64,000 nucleotides of DNA, from assembly GCA_017429985.1 (NCBI GenBank), contig JAFRNW010000010.1, positions 131,700-195,699 of the forward strand, given 5' to 3'. Below, in pieces: positions 42,422 through 51,349 of the stretch (position 1 is its first letter; each line of letters opens with the position of its first letter). The DNA is from Clostridia bacterium (GTDB lineage: Bacteria; Bacillota; Clostridia; Christensenellales; CAG-138). The notes under the pieces are model-generated. The model was not told the DNA's origin, searched no databases, and saw only the letters and a program-made list of their open reading frames with translations. The position numbers and the translations under genes were made by a program.

Positions 42422-43918
42422 TTATTTTGCAGCGCGCGCGATCGCGGCAAAGTCGACCGCGTAGAGCGGATAGTCCTTAAAACCGGTGAAAGCGCTGGTA
42501 TACACGAGGATATTGGAAATATCCTGGATGTACACGCTCGCGGCTTCGTCGGAAATGACCTTCTGCGCTTCCTTGAAGAGCTGCACCCGCTCCGCCTGGT
42601 CCACTGCTGCGACGGCTTTTGCGTACACCGCATCAAAATCCGCGGAATTGAAGTTCACGAAATTATTGTGCGCCGTGGAGACGTATCTGGCGAGGAACGC
42701 CGTCGGGGAAGCGATGCTTCCGTCCACGGAGATGATGGTCGCCTCATAATCACGGTTGGTATACACTTTTTCAAGCCAGGTCGGCCAGTCGACTTCCTGG
42801 ATTTTCATGGTAATGCCGACTTTGGCGAGCTGATTGACGATGACCTGCGCGGTGTCCACGTGCACCTGGTAGACGCTCGGAACTTTTACCGTGAAGGAGA
42901 ACCCGTCGGGATACCCGGCTTCTTTCAGGAGCGCCTTCGCCTTTTCCAGATTGACGTCATAGACGGAGGAAAGGGAATCGTCGAAGAAGGCGGACAGTCC
43001 GGGGATCATGGCGGAGCCGATCTTGACGCCGTAGCCGTAGTTGACCATGTCGATGATCTCGTCCGAATCGATCGCATAGCTGACAGCCTGGCGGACTTTC
43101 ACGTTGTCGAACGGCGCCGCGCTGTTGTTGAGGGCGAGCATCTGGACCGCGTTGGAATTGCCGACATTGATGACGGAGGCGTTCTTGTCCACCTGCTCCG
43201 TGATGCCCGCGTTGGCGGTGAACCCGTTGATCGCACCCGCCTGATAATTGACCAGGAGTTCCGAGGAACTGGCGATGAAACGGATCGTGATCTTATCGAG
43301 GGAGGCCGGTTCTCCCCAGTATTTGTCGTTTTTGACCAGCGTGACGTGATCCTGGACGGCATATTCGGAGAAGGCGTAGGGACCGGTCCCGACCGGCGCG
43401 AGCGCGTGTTCGCCGTTGTTGTCCGAATCCTTCGGCACGATGGCGGAGGAAGCGTTCGCGATGAAGTCGGTGCTTCCGTTGGTCAGCGTGATGACAAGCG
43501 TTTTGCTGTCGGTGGCTTCATAGGAGGCGATGTTGCCGTATCCGGTCAGCGCGCTGTCGATCGCGTGCTGCACCGAATAGAGGACGTCGTCCATCGTAAC
43601 GGGATTTCCGTTGTGGAAGTACACGTTGTCGCGAAGCTTGAACGTATATACCTTCGCGTCGTCCGAAACGGTGACTTCCGACGCTACGGCAGGCACAAAC
43701 GTGCCGTCCGGAGAAACGCGCGTCAGGCCCTCGTAAATATTGAAATAAATGCTCTTCGCATCGGCGGTCGTTGCGACGAACGGATCAAAATTGTCGATCT
43801 CCGTGGCGAGTCCGTAGATGAATTCACCGCTTCCGGTGCTTCCGGCCGTCTTTTTTTTGCATCCCGTGAGAGACAGGACAAAAAGCACGGCAAGGATGAG
43901 GGCCAGGGTCTTTTTCAT
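42422..43918 (-). CDS. family 5 peptide-binding lipoprotein of ABC transporter
   Basis: 498 residues. The signal peptide ends in lipobox LTGC with Cys 20, then a family 5 solute-binding domain: YEGLTRVSPDGTFVPAVASEV and KVYTFKLRDNVYFHNG. The length matches DppA/OppA/NikA-type binders. AGGAGG lies eight bases before ATG 43918; the ATG six bases upstream is too close. It captures peptides, though nickel chelates or sugars are occasionally bound by the same family. First gene of the five-gene transporter operon. Confidence 0.93.
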   Translation of the reverse strand: MKKTLALILAVLFVLSLTGCKKKTAGSTGSGEFIYGLATEIDNFDPFVATTADAKSIYFNIYEGLTRVSPDGTFVPAVASEVTVSDDAKVYTFKLRDNVYFHNGNPVTMDDVLYSVQHAIDSALTGYGNIASYEATDSKTLVITLTNGSTDFIANASSAIVPKDSDNNGEHALAPVGTGPYAFSEYAVQDHVTLVKNDKYWGEPASLDKITIRFIASSSELLVNYQAGAINGFTANAGITEQVDKNASVINVGNSNAVQMLALNNSAAPFDNVKVRQAVSYAIDSDEIIDMVNYGYGVKIGSAMIPGLSAFFDDSLSSVYDVNLEKAKALLKEAGYPDGFSFTVKVPSVYQVHVDTAQVIVNQLAKVGITMKIQEVDWPTWLEKVYTNRDYEATIISVDGSIASPTAFLARYVSTAHNNFVNFNSADFDAVYAKAVAAVDQAERVQLFKEAQKVISDEAASVYIQDISNILVYTSAFTGFKDYPLYAVDFAAIARAAK

Positions 43919-43924
43919 TTGCAT

Positions 43925-44239
43925 ATCCTCCTAGAAACTGTATGTGTTCAGCGTGAGACGAAAAATCCGGGCACAGCAAACAGCCCGCCGGACCGGACGG
44001 TTATCCGGGTCCTTCGGGAATCCGCAGATACTGTGATAAACGGAATGCCGAAAACAAGAAACAGCACCGAACGTGCCGCAGACAAAAACTGCCCCACTGT
44101 TGAACCTCCTGCTGCTGCTCCCTTCGCTGTCAGGTGTTTCAGAGGCACTGACGGCTTATCCGGTACCGGAGCGGGATGTAGCGCAAGGTAAGTATGACAA
44201 ATTTCAGCGGGAAAAGCAAGTGCGGGCGGGAAAGAATCG
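43925..44239. other. intergenic region between Mrp cluster and peptide transporter
   Basis: About 315 bases upstream of the binding-protein gene. It contains one possible short reading frame with a strong ribosome site (see 43948-44097). No terminator hairpin for the antiporter operon and no recognised riboswitch could be found. Confidence 0.5.
43948..44097 (-). CDS. possible 49-residue secreted or membrane microprotein
   Basis: A GTG start at 44097 lies seven bases after a perfect AGGAGG (44110-44105). The product of about 49 residues has a signal-like hydrophobic segment (SVLFLVFGIPFITVSADS) and ends PGFFVSR. It ends 30 bases before the binding-protein start. It may be a real leader peptide or a chance frame. 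Confidence 0.3.
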   Translation of the reverse strand: MGQFLSAARSVLFLVFGIPFITVSADSRRTRITVRSGGLFAVPGFFVSR

Positions 44240-46510
44240 TCAGATTCTGTCCAGGATCAGGACATACAGAAAGACCGCGACCGCCGCGATGCAGAACATG
44301 ATAAGACCGAAGGAGAGATTTCCCGTCAGCTTGCTGCGGACACGGTTCTCCGTGACCTTCATCCGGTAATACAGCGTGGCATAATCCGTTTCCGGTCCCG
44401 TCTGTCCGCCCAGCGCGGATACGGTCCGGTCGCGCAAAGCCCCGAGACGGTAGGCGGAAGACGTGGAAACTTCATCCGTAGCCGGAGGAGGGGCATCGCG
44501 GTAGACGGTTCTCCGGAGCAGGAACACGAAAGCGTCCAGGGAATCGCTGAACGCATGCGTGCCGATCTCGGATGAACGGGCAATTGTTTTCGCTGCGGGA
44601 CCGGTGATCCGGTTGGTTCCGAACCATGCGGCGAGCCGCTCGGACGCCGAAAAGAGCTTTCCCGCAACAGGGCCGGTGATCCGGTTGGTTCCGAACCATG
44701 AGGCCAGCCGCTGGAAGGCCAGGAAGAGTATTCCCGCGAGCCTGCCGGAAACGCGGTTTTCTCCGAAAAACGCGCTGACGGCACCCAGGACGGACGGGAT
44801 CCACCGGAGGATCAGAGGCCGGTACAGGACCTCTTCAAGATCCAGACGGGCCGGCCAGAGATTCACGTATTCCCGGGTTCCCGTTTCGGCATTCCGCCGG
44901 ATCAGGCACGTCCGGATGAAACCGAAGTACAGGCCGGCACCGATCAGAATGGAAACGAGGGACCCTTTCAGACAGGTCCAGGAGAAATAGTGAACCGCGT
45001 GATGAAGCGGCTCCACACGGAAGAATCCAGTTCCGGCGGATGCGATCCGGCCCATGAAGACGGAAGGAACGCAGCCGAACAGGGGGATGAGGACCGCGGG
45101 GATCAGCAGCGCTGCTGCGCTGGCGGGACGCATGGGGCGCGTGTCCGCGTCGTACCGCGCCTGCACCGCGGGATCGCGGTTCTTTTCGACGAACAGGGCG
45201 ACGAACAGCTTGGTCATATACGCGACCGTCATGCCGCCGGAGATCAGGAACAGCCATTCGACCGTGCGGAAGAGCAGTGCGGACTGGCCGGATGCGGCGA
45301 GGGCTGCGGCGTGTTCCGAAATGCTTTCATGAAGAAGCGTTTTGCTGACGTAACCGGAAAACAGAGGAAATCCCCCGATGCCGAGCGCGCCTGTCAGGAA
45401 CACCGCTTTCAGAAGAGGTTTCCTTCTGCCGTATCCTCTGATCTCATTGAGATCCAGTTTGTGCGTGTTCATATAGACCGCGCCGGCCGAAAGGAAGAGG
45501 ACCAGCTTGAACAGGGAATGATTCAGCATGTGCAGCAGGGCGCCGGATGCCGCCATGGAGCCCTCCGGGCCGAGAACGGCGGTCATGCCGATGCCGATCA
45601 GAATAAATCCGATCTGCGAAACGGAGGAACAGGCAAGCGTGCGCTTCAGATTGACGGAGAACAGGGCGAGGACCGCGCCGAGCACCATGGTCACGGTACC
45701 GAACAGAACGATCATCGTGCCCCATTTCTGATCCGAGAAAAACAGATTGCAGGTAATGGCAATGACGCCGAACACGCCGGATTTCGTCAGAATGCCGGAG
45801 AGAAGGGCGGAAGCCGGCGCGGGAGCGACCGGATGCGCCTTGGGAAGCCAGATGTGCAGGGGGAACATGCCTGCCTTGGCGCCGAAGCCGAACAGGATGC
45901 ACCCTCCCGCCGCGTACAGGAGCGGGAGATTCCCGGACTGCGCCGCCCGTTCATACAGAAGCGTGATCTCTGTTGTTCCGAGCTCGGACTGCAGCAGGAA
46001 AAGACCCATCAGGGCGACCATGCCCCCGATCACGGCGACGGCGAGATAGGTGTTCGCAGCCCGGGTCGCCTCTTCCGTCTCATCCTGGATGACCCAGGTA
46101 TAGGAAGTGAAGGACATGATCTCAAAGAAGACCAGCGCGGTGGTCAGGCTGGAAGAAAGGAAGACGCCCATCGTCGCGCCGAGCGTCATGAGATTGAAGA
46201 AGTAATAGCGCCCGCAGTTGGAATAATGCGAAAAGTACTCGCTGCCGAACACGGTGGTCATGAGCCAGGCGAACGCGATGACGAGGCAGTAGATCTTCCG
46301 GAATCCGTCCGACAGGAAGGTCAGGCCGAGTCCGCAGATACCGGGAAGGGAGAAGGAAAGGTCCGGAGCGGAGGCAAGGAGGACAGCCGCGGCAAATTCT
46401 GCAAGACAGGCGGCGCAGGCGGTCAGGTTTCTCGCTGCGGTGCTTTTCCGGGAGGCGAGAAGGCAGACGGGGGCCATGCAGAACGGGAACAGAATCAGGA
46501 ATAAGATCAT
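44240..46510 (-). CDS. antiporter-like subunit with extended C terminus (MrpA/MrpD/NuoL family)
   Basis: 756 residues from ATG 46510 (AGGAGG eight bases before it; an upstream GTG abuts the ribosome site). The proton-channel core is residues 1-500: FEIMSFTSYTWVI holds the conserved membrane Glu, GAKAGMFPLHIWLPKAHPVAPAP and LTKSG the lysines. The C-terminal part (about 560-756) includes three tandem 24-residue repeats and a final membrane helix (FGLIMFCIAAVAVFLYVLIL). Last gene of the cation/proton antiporter cluster. Confidence 0.9.
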   Translation of the reverse strand: MILFLILFPFCMAPVCLLASRKSTAARNLTACAACLAEFAAAVLLASAPDLSFSLPGICGLGLTFLSDGFRKIYCLVIAFAWLMTTVFGSEYFSHYSNCGRYYFFNLMTLGATMGVFLSSSLTTALVFFEIMSFTSYTWVIQDETEEATRAANTYLAVAVIGGMVALMGLFLLQSELGTTEITLLYERAAQSGNLPLLYAAGGCILFGFGAKAGMFPLHIWLPKAHPVAPAPASALLSGILTKSGVFGVIAITCNLFFSDQKWGTMIVLFGTVTMVLGAVLALFSVNLKRTLACSSVSQIGFILIGIGMTAVLGPEGSMAASGALLHMLNHSLFKLVLFLSAGAVYMNTHKLDLNEIRGYGRRKPLLKAVFLTGALGIGGFPLFSGYVSKTLLHESISEHAAALAASGQSALLFRTVEWLFLISGGMTVAYMTKLFVALFVEKNRDPAVQARYDADTRPMRPASAAALLIPAVLIPLFGCVPSVFMGRIASAGTGFFRVEPLHHAVHYFSWTCLKGSLVSILIGAGLYFGFIRTCLIRRNAETGTREYVNLWPARLDLEEVLYRPLILRWIPSVLGAVSAFFGENRVSGRLAGILFLAFQRLASWFGTNRITGPVAGKLFSASERLAAWFGTNRITGPAAKTIARSSEIGTHAFSDSLDAFVFLLRRTVYRDAPPPATDEVSTSSAYRLGALRDRTVSALGGQTGPETDYATLYYRMKVTENRVRSKLTGNLSFGLIMFCIAAVAVFLYVLILDRI
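44552..44767 (-). repeat. three tandem 72-base repeats inside the antiporter subunit gene
   Basis: Units at 44767-44696, 44695-44624 and 44623-44552 encode FGENRVSGRLAGILFLAF..., FGTNRITGPVAGKLFSAS... and FGTNRITGPAAKTIAR.... The latter two share a perfect 28-base match (44601-44628 and 44673-44700), so the duplication is recent. Confidence 0.85.
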
Positions 46511-46522
46511 GTCCGTCACCTC

Positions 46523-47986
46523 CTACATCCCTGCCGCAGCCGCGGCGGCGCTGACGATCGGCCCGCTGAATACACCGCAGAGGAGCGTTCCCGCGGCAAG
46601 CAGGATCATGGGGAGAAGCATCCGCCAGTCCGCTTCCCGCACGTGTTCGACCGACAGGCCGGAAAAGCCGCTTCCCGGGAACCAGGCGTGCAGCACCACC
46701 GTAAACATGTAGACGGCGGAAAGAAGCGCTCCCGCGAGAAGGAACGCGGTTCCAATATAGGCATAAACGGATCCGAGCCCGGCGGCGGCTGTCAGGATAT
46801 GCCACTTGGAGACAAATCCCGTGAAGGGGGGGATACCCGTCAGCGATAGCGCTGCGCAGGTAAAGCACGCGAACGTGACCGGCATCTTCTTTCCGATCCC
46901 TTCCAGTTCCCCGATCATGGTCAGGCCGTTGAAATGCAGGACCGCGCCGGCGCAGAAGAACGCCAGGATCTTGGTGCAGGCGTGCGCCGCCATATGCAAT
47001 AGCCCCGCCTGCTGGCCGGCAGGGGTCATGAGGGAGAACGCGAACAGGATATAGGAAAGATTGGCCACCGTGGAATAGACAAGACGCCGCTTGAAGTGGA
47101 TCGCCTTGACCGCCCTGCTTGCTCCGAAGAAGATCGTGAAAGCCGACAGCATCATGACGGTGTACTGCGCCCAGGTTCCGGAGAGGAGAGCCGTTCCGTA
47201 ACTGTTGTACGTCAGCCGCATGACCGCAAACGCGCCGGCCTTGACGACGGCGACCGCATGCAGGAGAGCGGTCACGGGAGTCGGCGCAACGGAGACCTCC
47301 GGGAGCCAGGCGTAGAGCGGGAAGATGGCGGCTTTGACGCCGAATCCGAGAAAGCCGAGCAGATAGAAAAGGCAGGTGATATCCGTACCGTAGGGATGGG
47401 AGGAAAGCGTTCCTCCCGGAACGAACATCCCGCCTGCGCCGTTGGACAGCAGGAAGAGCATGGATGCAAAGCCCAGGGCTGCGCCGCCCATGCAGTATAC
47501 AAAATAGATCTTTGCCGCGCGGATCGCGTCGCGGGTCAGCGGATGGATCACGAGCGGAACGGTCGAAAGGGTCAGCAGCTCATAGAACACGTACATGGTG
47601 AACAGATTGCCCGCCAGCGCGATTCCTGCGGTTATGCCGTACGAGATGCAGAAAAAGCCGAAGAACAGCGGGAGATGCGAGCTTCCGTCCATGTAGGAGC
47701 ATGCATACAGCGCGGTCATCGGCCAGAGCGCCGCGACGATGCCCAGGAAGAACCTGCCGGCTCCGTCCAGCCGGAACACGATGGACAGCGTTCTGGAAAA
47801 CGGGAGGAACACGACGGTTTCCCGGATATCGGCCGAAAGGACCGCAAACGCGGCGGCGGACGCCGCGCAGATGCACGCGACGGTAAGGATTTTGAGCGCG
47901 CGCGCAGAGCGGAACCGGAAGATCAGGATCGCGGTTCCGGACAGGAGCGGGAGGAATATGCAGATCAGATACAACAATCTTGCCAT
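46523..47986 (-). CDS. antiporter-like proton-channel subunit (MrpA/NuoL-type)
   Basis: 487 residues, about fourteen membrane helices. The conserved Glu is in FYELLTLSTVPLVIH, and the lysine-bearing helices in GVKAAIFPLYAWLPEVSVAPTP and AVAVVKAGAFAVMRL, the last resembling NuoL/MrpA (H-x-x-x-x-V-K-A-G). The ATG 47986 is four bases after the upstream gene's stop; the TTG at 48010 lies inside it. It moves protons as part of the complex. Confidence 0.9.
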   Translation of the reverse strand: MARLLYLICIFLPLLSGTAILIFRFRSARALKILTVACICAASAAAFAVLSADIRETVVFLPFSRTLSIVFRLDGAGRFFLGIVAALWPMTALYACSYMDGSSHLPLFFGFFCISYGITAGIALAGNLFTMYVFYELLTLSTVPLVIHPLTRDAIRAAKIYFVYCMGGAALGFASMLFLLSNGAGGMFVPGGTLSSHPYGTDITCLFYLLGFLGFGVKAAIFPLYAWLPEVSVAPTPVTALLHAVAVVKAGAFAVMRLTYNSYGTALLSGTWAQYTVMMLSAFTIFFGASRAVKAIHFKRRLVYSTVANLSYILFAFSLMTPAGQQAGLLHMAAHACTKILAFFCAGAVLHFNGLTMIGELEGIGKKMPVTFACFTCAALSLTGIPPFTGFVSKWHILTAAAGLGSVYAYIGTAFLLAGALLSAVYMFTVVLHAWFPGSGFSGLSVEHVREADWRMLLPMILLAAGTLLCGVFSGPIVSAAAAAAGM

Positions 47987-47990
47987 ACTG

Positions 47991-49463
47991 TTACAGGACA
48001 AGGGACGCAAGCGACGCGGCCCATTCCGTTACCGTCCCTCCGAAGATTCCGAGCAGCAGGGACATGGCTGCGAGTATCACGAGCGGAAGCCAGAATTCCG
48101 GGATCCCGTCCGACCGCTCTCCGGACACGGCATAGTCCTTCCCCGGGAAGAACCCGCGGATCGTGACCGGCAGCAGATAGGCCGCGGTCAGCAGGGCGGA
48201 GATCAGAAGGATCACGGGAACGAGCCAGTTCATGACCGGAAGGCCGGATTCCAGAGCGCCTTCCGCAAGATACCATTTGGAAATAAAACCGGCAGCAGGC
48301 GGGATGCCGATCAGGCTGAGCGATGCGATCGTGAAAGACCACAGGGTGACCGGCATGGTTTTCCCGATGCCGAGCAGTTCGGAAACCCTGGTCTTGCCGG
48401 AGTGGAAGATGATCGACCCGGCGCAGAGGAAGAGGCAGATCTTGACGCACGCGTGGAACAGGATCTGGAGAAGACCGCCCTGAACGCCCTGATCCGTCAG
48501 CAGGAACAGCCCGGTCAGGACATAGGAGATCTGGCTGACGGAGGAATAGGCAAGCCGTTTTTTCAGCACGTCCTGCCGGTAGGCCATCATGGAACCCATG
48601 AATACGGTCAGAAGGGCAAGCGAGAGGAGAACGGTCTGGACCCAGGTCCCGCGCAGGAAATCCGGTCCGACGACGAAATAGATCAGGCGGAGGATGGCCA
48701 GCACGCCGGCTTTCGTGATCACGCCGGAAAGGACCGCCGAAGCGGGAGCGGGAGCGACCGGGTGCGCGTCCGGCAGCCATCCGTGGAGCGGATACATGCC
48801 GGCTTTTGCGCCGAATCCGACGATGCCGAGCAGGGAAACGACCAGCAGGAGCGTTTCATGCCCCGAGACGGCGGAGAGGTTCAGCGATCCGCCCCTTGTG
48901 AAATCGAGCGTGTCGGAGTACCGGGACGCGACAAAGATGAACAGAAGCCCGAGAAGCGCGCCGGCGATGGAATAAAACAGATATTTCATGGAAGCCCCGA
49001 TCGCTTCCGGCGTCCTGTCGTGAAGGACGAGCGGGATGGACAGAAGGGTCGCCATCTCGAAAAACATGTACATCGTGATCAGGTTCGCGGCGTTGTCCAT
49101 GCCGACGAGCGCGAACTGGGAGAAGAGCAGGAAGGCATAGAACGAGGAACGGTTGCCGCTGTGATCCATATACGCGGTCGCGAATATGCCGGACAGGAGG
49201 AACCCGACGGTGACGAGGGCAAGGAACAGGATGCTGAAGCCGTCCATCCTGAACTTGATGGTCAGGACGTCCGTCATGGAGAACAGAAGGAAGCTGCTGT
49301 TGACCGGAAGGAAAAGAAGCAGCGCATAGAGAAGCGTTTCCGCCGCGAGAGCCGAAACGAGCAGGGCGTCCTGGGCAGTCTTGGACGCGCGTTTCATGCA
49401 GGCCTCGGCGATTCCTGCGCCGGCCGGTATCAGCAGCATGAGTATCATCAGAACAGCGTACAT
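47991..49463 (-). CDS. antiporter-like proton-channel subunit (MrpD/NuoM-type)
   Basis: 490 residues of the proton-conducting family. FFEMATLLSIPLVLHD carries the membrane Glu, and GAKAGMYPLHGWLPDAHPVAPAPASAVLSG with VITKAGVLAILRL carries the key lysines. GGGAGGATAAAC precedes the ATG. The segment PDAHPVAPAPAS is nearly identical in the last gene of the operon (PKAHPVAPAPAS), suggesting these two paralogues arose by duplication. Confidence 0.92.
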   Translation of the reverse strand: MYAVLMILMLLIPAGAGIAEACMKRASKTAQDALLVSALAAETLLYALLLFLPVNSSFLLFSMTDVLTIKFRMDGFSILFLALVTVGFLLSGIFATAYMDHSGNRSSFYAFLLFSQFALVGMDNAANLITMYMFFEMATLLSIPLVLHDRTPEAIGASMKYLFYSIAGALLGLLFIFVASRYSDTLDFTRGGSLNLSAVSGHETLLLVVSLLGIVGFGAKAGMYPLHGWLPDAHPVAPAPASAVLSGVITKAGVLAILRLIYFVVGPDFLRGTWVQTVLLSLALLTVFMGSMMAYRQDVLKKRLAYSSVSQISYVLTGLFLLTDQGVQGGLLQILFHACVKICLFLCAGSIIFHSGKTRVSELLGIGKTMPVTLWSFTIASLSLIGIPPAAGFISKWYLAEGALESGLPVMNWLVPVILLISALLTAAYLLPVTIRGFFPGKDYAVSGERSDGIPEFWLPLVILAAMSLLLGIFGGTVTEWAASLASLVL

Positions 49464-49474
49464 GTTTATCCTCC

Positions 49475-50968
49475 CTACAGAAGCTCTCTTCCGAGATCGA
49501 TCAGGTTATACAGAAACTTTGGATTCAGACCCCAGAGCAGGTTCAGAGCGGAAAGCATGATTCCGGAAACGGCAAAGGGGACATTGTCCCGGACCCGGAC
49601 GCGCCGCAAATCCGCATCCGTGCCCGGAGTCAGAACGGAAATAATGGATCTGCCGAAATAAACGGCATTGAGGCAGGTGCTGAGCGCGAGTATGATCAGC
49701 GCGGGGATCATCCTGCCCGCGGAAGCGGCAAAGGCGGCTACCGCAAAATAGTATTTGCAGACGAATCCCATCGTTGCGGGGAATCCGATCATGCTGAGCG
49801 AACCGACGATGAACACCGCTCCTGCCAGGGGATGCTTCCTTGCGCTTCCCCTCAGTTCCTTCACGGTCCTTTTTCCCGTACAGCTCTGAAGCTGCGCGGC
49901 CGACAGGAACAGCATCGGCTTGGTGACCGCGTGGGCCAGCATATGGAACATGCAGGCGGTGATTCCGAGCTGCGGCGAGATACCGATCCCCATGTAGATG
50001 TACCCGATCTGGGCGGCGGAAGAGAACGCGATCATGCGGAAGATGTTTTCCTCCCGCATCGCGTAGACGGATCCGACGACCATTCCCGCGAGACCCAGAA
50101 CAAACAGGATATTCGCGATCCCGCTGGCGTAGAACATTTCGACGCCGAACACCCGGTGGACGATCTTGATCAGGAAGAAGATGTACCCTTTGCTGACAAG
50201 ACCGGACAGGATGGCGGACGAGGACGCGGTCGCCGCGCCGTAGGTATCCGGCATCCAGTAATGGAAGGGGAAAAGGCCGCTTTTCACGCCCAGGCCGATC
50301 GTGATCAGCGCCGCGGAGGAAAGAAGCGGGAGACGGTAACCGCCGGAAGCCCAGACGGACCGCACGGAATCCAGAAGGTTCGGCATCAGCAGATGCCCCG
50401 TGATCCCGTACAGGAGGATCAGGCCGAGAAGGAAAAGGCCCGAACCGATGAGACTGAAGATCATATACCGGACGGAGGCGAGCGTGGTTCGGTCGATCTC
50501 CCGGATCATGAGGATTCCGCAGGAAGAGATCGTGCAGATCTCGATGAACACATAGCCCGTAAACAGATCGTTCGAATAGCAGAGCGCCAGTATGGAGACC
50601 AGGATCAGGTCCGTCATGACATAATAATAGTTCTGTCTCTGCATCGGAAGATCCCGGAGCAGCTGCTGTTCCCCGCCGAGGATGGAAAGCAGCATGATCA
50701 GAGAAAACATGCCGGCAAAAAACGGCTCAAGCGGTCCGAACCGGAGTTCATTGCCCCAGGGATGCGGATAGTGCCCCATCAGGAAATCCATCCTTCCGCC
50801 CATGCGCACGCATACCGAGCAGAGCGTGAAGGACAGGACAGCGACGGTAAGGCACAGGCAGAGCGACAGGATCCGGGCGGCTTTTCTGCGCAGAACCGAG
50901 GATACCGCGGAACAGACCAGCGCAAGAATGATCGAGAAGAGCGGAAAGTTGAAGGATGCAAAACTCAT
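49475..50968 (-). CDS. mrpD: antiporter subunit D (MrpD/MbhH/NuoN-type)
   Basis: 497 residues. YVFIEICTISSCGILM contains the conserved Glu, GVKSGLFPFHYWMPDTYGAATASSSAILSGLVSKGYIFFLIK the two lysine-bearing helices with the usual half-channel pattern. It follows mrpC with an ATGA-style overlap, the classic Mrp C-D order. It is the first of four paralogous proton channels in the cluster. Confidence 0.94.
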   Translation of the reverse strand: MSFASFNFPLFSIILALVCSAVSSVLRRKAARILSLCLCLTVAVLSFTLCSVCVRMGGRMDFLMGHYPHPWGNELRFGPLEPFFAGMFSLIMLLSILGGEQQLLRDLPMQRQNYYYVMTDLILVSILALCYSNDLFTGYVFIEICTISSCGILMIREIDRTTLASVRYMIFSLIGSGLFLLGLILLYGITGHLLMPNLLDSVRSVWASGGYRLPLLSSAALITIGLGVKSGLFPFHYWMPDTYGAATASSSAILSGLVSKGYIFFLIKIVHRVFGVEMFYASGIANILFVLGLAGMVVGSVYAMREENIFRMIAFSSAAQIGYIYMGIGISPQLGITACMFHMLAHAVTKPMLFLSAAQLQSCTGKRTVKELRGSARKHPLAGAVFIVGSLSMIGFPATMGFVCKYYFAVAAFAASAGRMIPALIILALSTCLNAVYFGRSIISVLTPGTDADLRRVRVRDNVPFAVSGIMLSALNLLWGLNPKFLYNLIDLGRELL

Positions 50969-51348
50969 CGTTCGTTCTGATCCTCCTTTGCCGCCAGTTC
51001 ATAGATCTTGTCCAGATCCAGACTGTGATAGTGCCGGTACAGGCGGATGGTCAGCGCGAGCAGCAGCGCCGTAACGGACACGGATACCACGATGCCGGTC
51101 AGGACCAGGCCTGCGGGCAGCGGATTGACATAGGCGGACGGATCCGTGTTCCCGCCGCGGATGATCGGCGCGAGCCTGCCTTCCACGTAACCCATGGAAG
51201 TCAGAAGGAGATAGGACGCCGTGTCCATGATGTTGAGCCCGATGATCTTTTTGAGCAGATTCTTATGCACGAGCAGCGTGCAGAATCCGATGGTGAACAG
51301 GATCACCGCCACGATCTGAATCCGTTCGTCCCAAATGCGTTCCATCAT
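50965..51348 (-). CDS. mrpC: antiporter subunit C (MrpC/MbhG, NuoK-like)
   Basis: 127 residues, three helices: IQIVAVILFTIGFCTLLVHKNLLKKIIGLNIMDTASYLLL, then VNPLPAGLVLTGIVVSVSVTALLLAL. LVLTGIVV with its conserved polar residues and the N/D positions mark NuoK/MrpC. Overlaps mrpD by four bases; starts directly after the MrpB-like gene. Confidence 0.94.
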   Translation of the reverse strand: MMERIWDERIQIVAVILFTIGFCTLLVHKNLLKKIIGLNIMDTASYLLLTSMGYVEGRLAPIIRGGNTDPSAYVNPLPAGLVLTGIVVSVSVTALLLALTIRLYRHYHSLDLDKIYELAAKEDQNER

Positions 51349-51349
51349 A

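Noticed and set aside
42329..44191. A 620-codon plus-strand frame opposite the peptide-binding lipoprotein gene
   Set aside because: The minus strand holds a family 5 binding protein with lipobox and good ribosome site; the plus frame has no known domain.
47739..49661. 640-codon and similar plus-strand frames across the antiporter operon (also 44990-46504)
   Set aside because: They are shadows of the proton-channel genes on the minus strand, with highly charged low-information translation.
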